34,369 nucleotides of DNA, taken from Clostridia bacterium (lineage in GTDB: Bacteria > Bacillota > Peptococcia > Peptococcales > BICA1-8). The stretch's first letter is position 1. Each line of letters begins with the position of its first letter. The notes beneath the pieces are model-generated. The model ran no database searches. It was not told the DNA's origin and worked only from the letters and a program-made list of their open reading frames with translations. The stretch covers positions 1 through 34,369 of the forward strand of contig JAAXZE010000126.1 in the NCBI GenBank assembly GCA_012720075.1, in the 5' to 3' direction. Shown here piece after piece: positions 17,595-25,262 of this stretch. A program made the translations under genes and the position numbers.

Positions 17595-17798
17595 TTATTT
17601 TATCGATAGGTTCTCCCCGAGAGCACTAATGCCACCTAAAACATTTGGGGCAGATTGATTAATATTCTTAGTTCCACCCCATGTTTCAGCGCAAAACTTG
17701 GTTCCACCCCATGTTTCAGCGCCCCCAAGAACCTTCTTCATCTCTTCCTTGCTAATCTTTAAATCCTTTGGAATATCGACGATTTTAATTCTGGCCAT
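17595..17798 (-). CDS. Double-glycine precursor peptide (RiPP/bacteriocin-like) with tandem core repeat
   Basis: The 67-residue product has a charged leader ending in a classical double-glycine site: KISKEEMKKVLGG (residues 14-26). The C39 peptidase of the upstream exporter would cut after Gly26. The predicted core starts with two adjacent 10-residue units, AETWGGTKFC and AETWGGTKNI (27-46), encoded by a 30-bp tandem duplication. It continues through a second VLGG (53-56) to an 11-residue tail, ISALGENLSIK. One cysteine (Cys36) and two tryptophans are present. A very strong AGGAGG site lies eight bases before ATG 17798. It is the last gene of the export operon, 119 bases after the SurA-N-like gene. 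No LanM, YcaO or radical SAM enzyme is in the window, so the peptide may be exported unmodified. I do not recognise a characterised relative. Confidence 0.8.
   Translation of the reverse strand: MARIKIVDIPKDLKISKEEMKKVLGGAETWGGTKFCAETWGGTKNINQSAPNVLGGISALGENLSIK
17671..17730 (-). repeat. 30-bp tandem duplication inside the precursor core
   Basis: GTTCCACCCCATGTTTCAGC followed by GC (plus strand) occurs identically at 17671-17692 and 17701-17722, spaced exactly 30 bases. It keeps the reading frame and duplicates AETWGGTK. The first base beyond the identity is a synonymous difference in the Thr codon, so the duplication is recent or under strong constraint. Confidence 0.9.
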
Positions 17799-17917
17799 TT
17801 TAAATTCCTCCTTTTTTTAAAATTTGTATTATTCAGAATAAATATAATTATCCTTAAGTTTATTATCCCACATATCTACCCGATTTTCTGTAACCGCCGC
17901 CACAAATTGGAAAAAAA

Positions 17918-18334
17918 TTATTTTTGCCCAACCGCCTTTGCCAGCCAATCCTCAAAAGCCATTTCACGGATTAAATCCTGAACTTCATCTGAAGCTAAAT
18001 ATTTTTCCTTGTCGCATTCATTTAACAGCTGGTTTTTCAACTCATAAATCAACAAATTGGATTCCAGAAAGTTTTCCAGGGTGTCCAGGGTGATACCGTT
18101 TTCCTTAAGCCATTCTTCTGTAGCAGCAGAAGTTGTAAGGTTATTTATGATGCGGAAAGTATCACAAGCTTTCTGCAGTTCCTCATCACTGACAGATAAC
18201 CCCCTACTTTTTGCCTCTTCTACAGCCACTTTCCTTTTCACAACCTCCTCAAGAGCCTTGGCAAAACTACCGTCCAGTTTTGCGTAATCAACAACCTCAG
18301 CAACACTTACTTCCAATTCATCATAAAAAGACAT
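17918..18334 (-). CDS. SurA-N-like chaperone domain protein lacking the parvulin domain
   Basis: The 138 residues align by eye with the N-terminal half of the next upstream gene. Shared landmarks are an AEE/EEA helix, SVSDEELQKACDTFRIINNL against IASDEELQQAFDNFRKSQGL, EEWLKENGITLDTLENFLES against ELWMAERGISLDEMEKELEI, and a final amphipathic helix. It stops where the PPIase domain would begin. It has no signal peptide or membrane segment, so it should act in the cytoplasm. AAGGAGG precedes the start. Its place between the parvulin and the precursor gene suggests a chaperone or leader-binding role for the exported peptide, which is inference. The family's chaperone function is known from SurA and trigger-factor-like folds, not from this protein. 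Confidence 0.7.
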   Translation of the reverse strand: MSFYDELEVSVAEVVDYAKLDGSFAKALEEVVKRKVAVEEAKSRGLSVSDEELQKACDTFRIINNLTTSAATEEWLKENGITLDTLENFLESNLLIYELKNQLLNECDKEKYLASDEVQDLIREMAFEDWLAKAVGQK

Positions 18335-18401
18335 ATTTCTTCCTCCTTAATTAAAATTTTTACTTATTTTCATTTCGTTTTATGACAATTGGAACGGAAA
18401 A

Positions 18402-19145
18402 TTATTCTTCTGCCCATTCCAATTTTGCCTTCTGCTCCGCATCGGCTAAAAAGCGGTTGTAAAGAATGTTTCTGATTTCCTTCTCATTATTTTCATCAAG
18501 GCCGGCGGGATATAGGGCATTAACCATAATCAGGCTGTAGCCATCATCACCTTCAAAAGGACCCGCCACATCTCCCGGCTCAGCTCCGAAAACAGCGGAT
18601 GCAATATCGGCCCTTAGCTCAGGCCTTCTAATCATTCCTATGTAACCACCCTGTTTGGCCTTTTCGTCAATGGAATATTCCCGGGCCAGAACCATGAAAT
18701 CCGCTTCCTCTTCCTTTAACTGGGCCAGCAATTCCATGGCCACTTCCTGCTCTTTTACCGTCAGAATGTATAATTCGGCAGCATCCATGTTGGATTTGTT
18801 TTCGGCAAAATATCTCTCCACGGCTTCTTTGGGAATAGAATCCCTGATCTTTTCCGCCAGTATTTTGATTTCCAACTCCTTTTCCATTTCATCGAGAGAA
18901 ATCCCTCTCTCCGCCATCCAGAGCTCAGTATCTTTAGCGGCATATAATCCCTGACTTTTTCTAAAATTGTCAAATGCCTGCTGAAGCTCTTCATCACTGG
19001 CGATGATGTTTTTTTCAGCAGCATACTCTTCTATTACAACCTGCTCTATAAGCGGCAGGAGGACAGAAAATCTGCCGTCGGTCCTGACTTTCTGAGCCAA
19101 TTGCCGTAGGGAAATATCCTTTCCGTTAATGGATAATACTTTCAT
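18402..19145 (-). CDS. Cytoplasmic SurA/PpiC-type peptidyl-prolyl isomerase
   Basis: The 247 residues have a SurA-N-like helical domain (1-~115) and a parvulin domain (~120-215). The parvulin is recognisable by AELYILTVKEQEVAMELLAQ, DFMVLAREYSIDEKAKQGGY, IGMIRRPEL, SAVFGAEPGDVAGPFEGDDG and YSLIMVNAL. There is no signal peptide or lipobox, unlike PrsA and periplasmic SurA, so it should act inside the cell. AGGAGGTG lies upstream of ATG 19145, and the HlyD-like gene ends 16 bases before it. Parvulins beside HlyD and peptidase-containing ABC genes are known from bacteriocin-type clusters in other phyla, notably cyanobacteria. It probably helps keep or fold the precursor peptide before export. 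Confidence 0.85.
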   Translation of the reverse strand: MKVLSINGKDISLRQLAQKVRTDGRFSVLLPLIEQVVIEEYAAEKNIIASDEELQQAFDNFRKSQGLYAAKDTELWMAERGISLDEMEKELEIKILAEKIRDSIPKEAVERYFAENKSNMDAAELYILTVKEQEVAMELLAQLKEEEADFMVLAREYSIDEKAKQGGYIGMIRRPELRADIASAVFGAEPGDVAGPFEGDDGYSLIMVNALYPAGLDENNEKEIRNILYNRFLADAEQKAKLEWAEE

Positions 19146-19161
19146 TACTTATTGCACCTCC

Positions 19162-19839
19162 TCAAAATAGCAATTTATTTAAAAGCCTTGTCTTCCCAAT
19201 AATGATTTCCACACTAGCGGTAAGCCCCGGACGCAAAATAATATTTTTATCATCGGTTTTTTCCAGCTCAATTAGGGCAACCACCTCCATTTCCCGCCCT
19301 GGTACGGAGGAATTCTGGGTAATTAGCTCTTTTACCGTTCCGTTAAGCATGCCGAAATTTTGGTAGGGATAAGCATCCAGTCTTATTCGTACAGGCATTT
19401 TAGGCTTTACCCTGCTTAAATCCTGCTCCTTAAGGTAGGCCTTCACGCCTATGGGGTATGACGGGTAAATCAAAGCTATCCTTTCCCCTGCCCTTAACAT
19501 ATCGCCCTTAACCAATTCCCTCTGCCATATAATGGTCCCTTCACAAGGTGCCAGGAGTTCCCGCTTTTCAGTGACGGCAGTTCCCTGAATCAACTTCTCA
19601 TAAGTCAGTATCCTTTGCCCTGCATTTACTTCACCTATGGATTTCATAGAGACGGACTCCACAACCCCATCTTCAAGGGCGCAAAGTGCCTGAGGCTCGC
19701 TTAAAAAGCTTACATAGCCCATTCCCGGCACCGTAATTTCCACAGTCATAAGATAGGACCATCCAATTCCTGTTACGACAAGGGCAAGTATAATATAATA
19801 GAGTGCCGATGTATATGAAGGTAACTGTTGTTTATTCAA
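19162..19839 (-). CDS. Short HlyD-like membrane fusion/adaptor protein
   Basis: The 225 residues have one N-terminal membrane segment (SALYYIILALVVTGIGWSYL). A biotinyl-lipoyl-like half-motif pair follows (EDGVVESVSMKSIGEVNAGQ; APCEGTIIWQRELVKGDMLR), then a beta-barrel region (VKAYLKEQDLSRVKPKMPVR; LRPGLTASVEIIIG). The long coiled-coil hairpin of Gram-negative HlyD is missing, as expected for an adaptor that need not reach an outer-membrane channel. The start is TTG at 19839, eight bases after AGGAGG; no ATG is available upstream in frame. It lies 17 bases downstream of the exporter gene and should be its accessory subunit. Confidence 0.85.
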   Translation of the reverse strand: MNKQQLPSYTSALYYIILALVVTGIGWSYLMTVEITVPGMGYVSFLSEPQALCALEDGVVESVSMKSIGEVNAGQRILTYEKLIQGTAVTEKRELLAPCEGTIIWQRELVKGDMLRAGERIALIYPSYPIGVKAYLKEQDLSRVKPKMPVRIRLDAYPYQNFGMLNGTVKELITQNSSVPGREMEVVALIELEKTDDKNIILRPGLTASVEIIIGKTRLLNKLLF

Positions 19840-19856
19840 ATTCCTTACCTCCTGCT

Positions 19857-22800
19857 TCAGCCATGGAGCTGCTGGCTGTTCAAATAAAAATATAAACCCT
19901 TTTTCTCCATAAGCTCGTAATGAGTGCCTTTTTCAACAATCAACCCCTTGTCTAAAACTACAATAAGGTCAGCGTTGCGTATGGTGCTGAGCCTGTGGGC
20001 AATGACAATGGTAGTCCGGTCACGGAGTATATTATCAAGGTTTTGTTGAATAATCTTTTCCGATTCCGTATCCAAGGCGCTGGTTGCCTCATCGAGTATG
20101 AGTATTTTAGGCTTTGTGAAAAGAGCCCTGGCAATAGCTATACGCTGCCTCTGCCCTCCCGACAGGCTCATACCTCTCTCACCAATTATTGTTTCATATC
20201 CCAGCGGGAGTTCAGAAATAAACTCGTGGGCTCCGGCCAGCATTGCTGCTGTTATAACATCCTGCATAGGGGGATCCGATACTCCGAAGGCGATATTTTC
20301 TTTAATTGTACCGCTGAAAAGAAAATTATCCTGGAGTACAACACCAATCTGTCTTCTTAAGCTGCCGGAATCAATGTTCCTTATATCAATTCCGTCGATG
20401 AGAACCGTCCCTTCTGTAGGCCGGTGCAGCCTCAGTATAAGGTTTGCCAGGGTGGTTTTGCCGGAACCGCTTCGTCCAACCAGTGCCACTGTCTGGCCGG
20501 GGGCTATTTCAAGGTTTATATTCTGAAGCACATTTCTACCTTCCTTGCTGTAGCGGAAGGTCACATTTTTAAAGGTAATCTGGCCTTTGACGGGAGGCAT
20601 GATTATATTGGCAGTCTTATTCTGTTCCGGCTCTGCTTCCAGGACGTCATTTAATCTTTCAAGAGCGATGCGGGCTTCCTGTATTTTATCCCACAGCCCT
20701 ACAGTCCTCAGGACAGGGGCAATGACGCTTCCCAGAAGTGCGGTAAATGCCATAAGCTGGCCCACGGATATCTCCCCTGCCATCACCAGCCTGGCACCAA
20801 ACCAGAGTATAAGGGTAGTGCTGAGTGTCTGAAGTATCCTGCTTATTGAATCCGCAGCCGTAGCTATCATGGATGCCTTTTGCTGCAAGCCCATCGTCCT
20901 GGACAATTTCTCTTCCCATTTCCAGCGTACGGGTTTCTCTGCCGCCAGGCCTTTGACAGTGTTTATACCGCTGATGGATTCAACAATGTAAGACTGGGTT
21001 TCCGCCGCTGCCTGGAATGTTTCCCTGCTGACTTTTTTCATGTAAGGTGTGAATACCAAGGTCATTACTGCAAAAAGAGGTAGGAACAATACGGCCAACA
21101 GTGACAGCTTCCAGTTATAATAAAACATCAGGCACAAATAAACTATTATTGTGAAAAAATCCAGGATCACCGATAAGGTCGTTCCGGTAAGCAAATCTCT
21201 TATCTTGGAATTTTCATTGAACCTGGAGATTATGTCCCCTACCTTGCGGTCTTCAAAAAACTTCATAGGCAGGCCTAAAACATGGTTATAGAACTGGATC
21301 ATAAGGGAAGTGTCAATTTGCCTGGCAGCAAAAACAAGCATGTACTGACGCAGAGCTGCCGTTGCCACCTGGAACACAGCAATGATTATCATTCCGGCCA
21401 GCATTATATTCAGCATGGTGCTGTCTTGCTGTACAAGCACCTTATCAACAATATTCTGGGTGAAAATGGGAGATGCCAGTCCAAACAACTGCAGTATGAG
21501 GGAAGCGACAAGGATTCTTATAAGCAACTTGTTCTGAGCCTTTATGTAAGGGAAGAAACGGGCAAAAGTAGATTTTGAGGGTTCTACCAGATACAAATCG
21601 GGGGTAGGTTCTAAAAGAAGCAGGATTCCATCCCAGTCCTTTATAAACTCTTCCTTAGTATACTTCTTTAGCCCTATGGCAGGGTCGGCCACAACCACAG
21701 ATTTTTCATCAACCCGGTAAACCACAATATAATGATATCCCGCCCAATGAGCTATGGCAGGTAATGGAGAGCTTTTAAGCACCTCAAAATCACATCTTAT
21801 GGCTTTTGCTCTAAAGCCCAAACTTTCCGCAGTTTCAGCAAGGCTGAGGAGAGTAGCGCCCTCTCTGTTAACGTTAGCCATTTCCCTCAGCCGGTTAATA
21901 CTGATTTTTTGATTATAGTAGGAACAAATCATAGCCATTGAGGCAACTCCACAGTCCATTTGGCTCTGCTGGAGAAGCACAGGAAAGGTGCGCTTTCTTT
22001 TAGGAATGAACTTCTCTTCTTTTGCTTCCTCTTCAACCATCTCCGGAGCAACTTCTTTATATTCAACAAAATTTCCTGAGAGCCGGTAAGCTTCCGAAGC
22101 AGCTGAAGTTTCGTCAAGACCGGAGTCTTTTTCAATTCCCGAAAGCATTTCTCTTGCGCTTTTGCTGTAGCCGGCGGCTACTCCCAAAATAGCATTTTTA
22201 ATCTGGGGAATTGTGGTGATTATTTTTTCAAAATCCTGTTTGCTCAGGCGATAGGTTTTAACTTCAGTTTTTGCAATAACGCTGGCTGCCCTGGGTGCTC
22301 CTGTAAGCAGAGCCAGTTCACCAAAAAACTGTCCTTGATACAGTACGTTTAACAATTTTCGTCCGAGGCTTTCTTTTACAACCTCCACCTCTCCTGAACG
22401 GATTAAATAAAAAGCGTCCCCTTCTTCACCTTCCCGCACAATATAATCCCCAGGATTAAAGTCAACGCTGACGAAGCAGTCTAAAAAGCCTCTCAATTCT
22501 TTTGCATCCAGAGGAGAAAATACCGAACACTGCTTTATAAAATTTCTTAAGCTAATATCTGATAAATAATCTTCAAAATAGTGCTTCAACTCCAAATGTC
22601 TTTCAAGTATTTCAAGAAACCTTTTCCGGTCCAGTTTAAGTACAACCAGGTCTCCGCTGGCTCTTACGGTAAATTCATTGTTTTCCCCTGTCATCAGGCC
22701 TTGTTCCCCGAAATGGCCGCCTTTGGTCAGAGTGCCCAGGCTGGCTTCTTTGCCTTCGCTATCCAGACCCACAATGCGGGCTTTGCCTGAATATACAATA

Positions 22801-23006
22801 TAGAAGGCATCTCCCGGTTCTCCGGCCCTGCAGATAGTATTACCCAATTTATACTTCTCTACCTGAAAACCCGTAGCCAGGTTATCCAGTTCCTCTTCAG
22901 AAAGATAATTTGAAAATAAAGTCTTTTTTAACAGTTCTTTTATTTCTTCACTATTCAAATTCAATCCACCCTTTAATGTAAAATCCGGTGCCTCATGATG
23001 TTTCAC
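19857..23006 (-). CDS. Peptidase-containing ABC exporter with two N-terminal cNMP-binding domains
   Basis: The 1049 residues form one polypeptide with five parts. The first cyclic-nucleotide-binding domain (~25-148) has a degenerate phosphate cassette: Glu101 is present but Asn110 replaces the Arg. The second (~158-275) has an intact cassette, FFGELALLTGAPRAASV, with Glu230 and Arg239, very like protein kinase A. The C39 peptidase (~340-470) has Cys352 (QSQMDCGVAS), His425 (GYHYIVVY) and Asp441 (ADPA), which cuts double-glycine leaders. The membrane domain spans ~485-790. The ATPase has Walker A GRSGSGKT (844-851), LSGGQ (948-952), Walker B ILILDEA and His1004. It would cleave and export the 67-residue precursor under nucleotide control. 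GTG 23006 overlaps the CRP-like gene's stop by four bases; TTG 22958, with GGGTGG seven bases upstream, is an alternative start. Confidence 0.95.
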   Translation of the reverse strand: MKHHEAPDFTLKGGLNLNSEEIKELLKKTLFSNYLSEEELDNLATGFQVEKYKLGNTICRAGEPGDAFYIVYSGKARIVGLDSEGKEASLGTLTKGGHFGEQGLMTGENNEFTVRASGDLVVLKLDRKRFLEILERHLELKHYFEDYLSDISLRNFIKQCSVFSPLDAKELRGFLDCFVSVDFNPGDYIVREGEEGDAFYLIRSGEVEVVKESLGRKLLNVLYQGQFFGELALLTGAPRAASVIAKTEVKTYRLSKQDFEKIITTIPQIKNAILGVAAGYSKSAREMLSGIEKDSGLDETSAASEAYRLSGNFVEYKEVAPEMVEEEAKEEKFIPKRKRTFPVLLQQSQMDCGVASMAMICSYYNQKISINRLREMANVNREGATLLSLAETAESLGFRAKAIRCDFEVLKSSPLPAIAHWAGYHYIVVYRVDEKSVVVADPAIGLKKYTKEEFIKDWDGILLLLEPTPDLYLVEPSKSTFARFFPYIKAQNKLLIRILVASLILQLFGLASPIFTQNIVDKVLVQQDSTMLNIMLAGMIIIAVFQVATAALRQYMLVFAARQIDTSLMIQFYNHVLGLPMKFFEDRKVGDIISRFNENSKIRDLLTGTTLSVILDFFTIIVYLCLMFYYNWKLSLLAVLFLPLFAVMTLVFTPYMKKVSRETFQAAAETQSYIVESISGINTVKGLAAEKPVRWKWEEKLSRTMGLQQKASMIATAADSISRILQTLSTTLILWFGARLVMAGEISVGQLMAFTALLGSVIAPVLRTVGLWDKIQEARIALERLNDVLEAEPEQNKTANIIMPPVKGQITFKNVTFRYSKEGRNVLQNINLEIAPGQTVALVGRSGSGKTTLANLILRLHRPTEGTVLIDGIDIRNIDSGSLRRQIGVVLQDNFLFSGTIKENIAFGVSDPPMQDVITAAMLAGAHEFISELPLGYETIIGERGMSLSGGQRQRIAIARALFTKPKILILDEATSALDTESEKIIQQNLDNILRDRTTIVIAHRLSTIRNADLIVVLDKGLIVEKGTHYELMEKKGLYFYLNSQQLHG

Positions 23007-23683
23007 ATGTATAAGTTTGCTTCATTTTTTAGCCTTTCAACGTCACGGATTATCAAGTGCCTTTTTTCAAAGGTGATTATTCCCCGGTCTTCCAAATCGT
23101 TATAAATCTTGGTTACCGTCTCTCGTACAACACCGGCCAGTGCTGCAATGTCGCTGTGAGTAAGCCTTGGTTTTATGAGAATTCCCTTTTTATGCTTTAT
23201 AGAATAACCCTCTGCCAGGTAAAGCAATTGGCCGATTACCCTACCACGGGAAGAGTCGCCGGCAAGTTGGGTTATTTGTTTATTGGCCCACCGCAATCTT
23301 TCAGTTACTATCTCAGTGATTTTCAGCCCAAAGGCAGGAATTGTCAGCAAAAGCTCCTCAAAAAGGTGTTGAGGGATAAAATATGCTTCCGTTGGCTCAA
23401 TAACCTTAACCGATGCAGACCTGAGGTTTTGGCCGAAAGCTGCCATTTCCCCTATAACATCCCCCGGTTTCAGTATTGCCAGAGCCCTTTCCCTCCCGTT
23501 TTCAGTATTCTGATAAACCTTCACATAGCCTTCTGTAATAAAATAAACTCCATCAGCAGGATCACCTTCATTAAAAACAACTGTTCCACGTTTGAACCGC
23601 TTGCGTATTGCATTTTTTTCAATTTGCTGCTTCTGCTCTTTACTTAGGTGGTAGAAGGCATCATTTTTCAGGAAACTATGCAT
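23003..23683 (-). CDS. CRP/FNR-family transcriptional regulator, cAMP-type
   Basis: The 226 residues contain a cyclic-nucleotide-binding domain (~20-115) and a winged helix-turn-helix (~165-215). The phosphate cassette GDVIGEMAAFGQNLRSASV keeps the Glu (79) and Arg-Ser (88-89) that bind cAMP in CRP. The recognition helix reads VVRETVTKIYNDLEDRGII, retaining the RETV of CRP. There are no cysteines, so it is not an FNR-type iron-sulphur sensor. The gene is first in the export operon and overlaps the exporter by four bases, so it probably controls that operon, perhaps including itself. The start has GGGGAG six bases upstream. Cyclic-nucleotide sensing is inferred from residues only; c-di-GMP or another ligand is possible. 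Confidence 0.9.
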   Translation of the reverse strand: MHSFLKNDAFYHLSKEQKQQIEKNAIRKRFKRGTVVFNEGDPADGVYFITEGYVKVYQNTENGRERALAILKPGDVIGEMAAFGQNLRSASVKVIEPTEAYFIPQHLFEELLLTIPAFGLKITEIVTERLRWANKQITQLAGDSSRGRVIGQLLYLAEGYSIKHKKGILIKPRLTHSDIAALAGVVRETVTKIYNDLEDRGIITFEKRHLIIRDVERLKNEANLYM

Positions 23684-23740
23684 AACTTTCTCCCCTAAGT
23701 GAAATGAAGATATTTAATAAATATGAATTCAAAAAAGGAA

Positions 23741-23769
23741 ATTGTATTATTAATAACCTATTCGCTAAA
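23741..23769 (-). promoter_or_regulatory. Candidate promoter of the peptide export operon
   Basis: On the minus strand TTTAGC (23764-23769) and TACAAT (23741-23746) are 17 bases apart, about 60 bases before the regulator's ATG. The weak -35 would suit an activator. A single CRP-like half site (TTTCACA on this strand, 23805-23811) lies near -73; the second half is not recognisable. Confidence 0.35.
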
Positions 23770-23865
23770 ATATTCTACACATTACAGTTTTTTCCTTGGT
23801 AATTTGTGAAATTTTTAAAATATTTTGGATAAAATAAGTTAAAATTACCAATAAAATTCTATTAA

Positions 23866-23904
23866 AAAATCGGGCTGTTAAACGCATTTGTTCAGCCCGA
23901 TTTT
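23866..23904. terminator. Strong bidirectional stem-loop terminator
   Basis: AAAATCGGGCTG and CAGCCCGATTTT form a perfect 12-bp stem with a 15-base loop. The minus strand continues into a TTTTTT run and the plus strand into TTTTCCCTTATTTTT. It isolates the export operon from the upstream hypothetical gene. Confidence 0.85.
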
Positions 23905-23934
23905 CCCTTATTTTTGCTCTAGACATGGGGATGA

Positions 23935-23972
23935 AACCCTCGATATGTTTCCTGCAAAATACATCGAGGGTT
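23935..23972 (-). repeat. 38-nt dispersed hairpin element, copy 1
   Basis: AACCCTCGAT (23935-23944) pairs perfectly with ATCGAGGGTT (23963-23972). Read as minus-strand RNA the inner bases extend the stem with G-U pairs and one mismatch. It sits six bases after the stop of the gene at 23978. A close relative occurs at 30422-30458, also downstream of a minus-strand gene. Confidence 0.7.
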
Positions 23973-23977
23973 GGAAT

Positions 23978-24505
23978 TCATTTTAAATTCCAATTCCATT
24001 CAGCATCTCCCCAATAGGTGACATATTCATCGGCGTTCTCAATGACAATGCAATGGTCTTTTACTGAAATATCGTAAATATTTCCTGTTTTTGCTGCGGT
24101 TTCATAATCCTGAGAATTCAGCAATACTTTCGTTGTACCGTTTTCCTGATAAAACTTGATTCCACATGAATTAAGACAAAAGGTGTTTTTATACTTAATG
24201 CCTTCATCTGTAGACGCTGTAATTACAACGGTAAATAATCCCGATGTCGGACCCATGGAAATTGTACAATTTTCAACTGTTCCGTCATTGTCAATGTCAA
24301 AGGAGGCAGTATCAATCACATAGGAATAAGATTTATAAGAATCCTCAACAATGACACCGTCAGACTTTTGGGCAGGCTTGTTGGATTCAGCATCATAAAC
24401 TCCTGTGCTGTCATTATCGTATGAACCTTCTTGAATTTGCAGAAATAAAACTGAAGCTAACACAAGGGTCATTAAAAGCGGTATAATCACGCCCTTCTTT
24501 TTCAT
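23978..24505 (-). CDS. Exported or membrane-anchored hypothetical protein
   Basis: The 175 residues begin with a Lys-rich start and hydrophobic stretch (MKKKGVIIPLLMTLVLASVL, then FLQI), a signal peptide or anchor without a lipobox cysteine. The remainder is polar, with a calcium-loop-like DIDNDGTVENCTIS and a later KFYQENGTTKVLLNSQDYE, ending WGDAEWNWNLK. Two cysteines close together (CLNSCG) could form a disulphide outside the cell. GGGGAGG lies seven bases before ATG 24505. I do not recognise the family; the DxDNDG pattern is typical of extracellular beta-rich domains but proves little. Confidence 0.7.
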   Translation of the reverse strand: MKKKGVIIPLLMTLVLASVLFLQIQEGSYDNDSTGVYDAESNKPAQKSDGVIVEDSYKSYSYVIDTASFDIDNDGTVENCTISMGPTSGLFTVVITASTDEGIKYKNTFCLNSCGIKFYQENGTTKVLLNSQDYETAAKTGNIYDISVKDHCIVIENADEYVTYWGDAEWNWNLK

Positions 24506-24626
24506 GATGCCGCCTCCCCGTCAATTTACAAAAATCTCTCTGAATAAACCTCACACCGCCGCGAAAATATTTTACAGGTAATAGGTCATTGCTAAGATAC
24601 GAGACCGTCATCTGTCTTACTTTCCT

Positions 24627-25253
24627 CTACATTACGGGAAATAATATAAAAATGCCCACCGTCCATAAAGCATGGGAGATAATCAAAGGGAAGATGTTTT
24701 TTTCATACATATAAATAAAGCCCCAAAATAACCCTGCTACCAGGGCGGCCATGGTCAGCATGAAATTTCCGGAGGAAATATGTACTCCTGCATAAATAAT
24801 ACTCCCTAATAACCAGCCTGGAAAATCTCCGAATTTTTCCATGGCCCATTTTTGCAGAAAATTCCTCCAAAAAATTTCTTCTCCCGGACTGGTAATAAAC
24901 AAAAGCACCAAGCCAATAATTAAAATATCGCCCTGGGTTCTAATATTATAAATTGATGATATTTGGGAATCGGCAAAATTAAATAAGAGTTGGGAGAAAA
25001 AATTACCCAGCCGGAAAATGAAGTACAATACTACAGCAGAGGCAACACCAATAAATAGACCTCTCCAAGTAATATCTACTTTACGGAGGGGAAACCCGCC
25101 CCAAAAAATAGCCAGAACACTTAAAGTTGTTGCGGCTATACTCATGGATAACCAGAAATTTAGTAATTGAACTGAAAAGGTAAGATACCAAAAGAAAAGA
25201 GCCAGAATTAAAGTTATAATTACCTGAAAATCTTTAATCTTTTTATAAGACAT
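24627..25253 (-). CDS. CPBP family intramembrane metalloprotease
   Basis: The 208 residues form about six membrane helices. The CPBP/Rce1-type catalytic motifs are present: Glu125-Glu126 and Arg130 in SPGEEIFWRNFLQKW, His158 in IIYAGVHISSG and His194 in LIISHALWTV. Members cleave membrane-associated peptides or act in bacteriocin self-protection; the substrate here is unknown. AGGAGG lies six bases before ATG 25253 and the UbiA-family gene ends nine bases upstream, so the two form an operon. A second CPBP gene lies at 26745, too different to be a fresh duplicate. Confidence 0.88.
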   Translation of the reverse strand: MSYKKIKDFQVIITLILALFFWYLTFSVQLLNFWLSMSIAATTLSVLAIFWGGFPLRKVDITWRGLFIGVASAVVLYFIFRLGNFFSQLLFNFADSQISSIYNIRTQGDILIIGLVLLFITSPGEEIFWRNFLQKWAMEKFGDFPGWLLGSIIYAGVHISSGNFMLTMAALVAGLFWGFIYMYEKNIFPLIISHALWTVGIFILFPVM

Positions 25254-25262
25254 AATTTCCTC

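Noticed and set aside
17671-17730. CRISPR-like repeat
   Set aside because: Only two copies at 30-bp spacing, in frame inside a coding sequence; it is a coding tandem duplication.
23801-23820. Full CRP binding site upstream of the export operon
   Set aside because: Only one half (TTTCACA on the minus strand) is present; the opposite half at the proper six-base spacing does not match.
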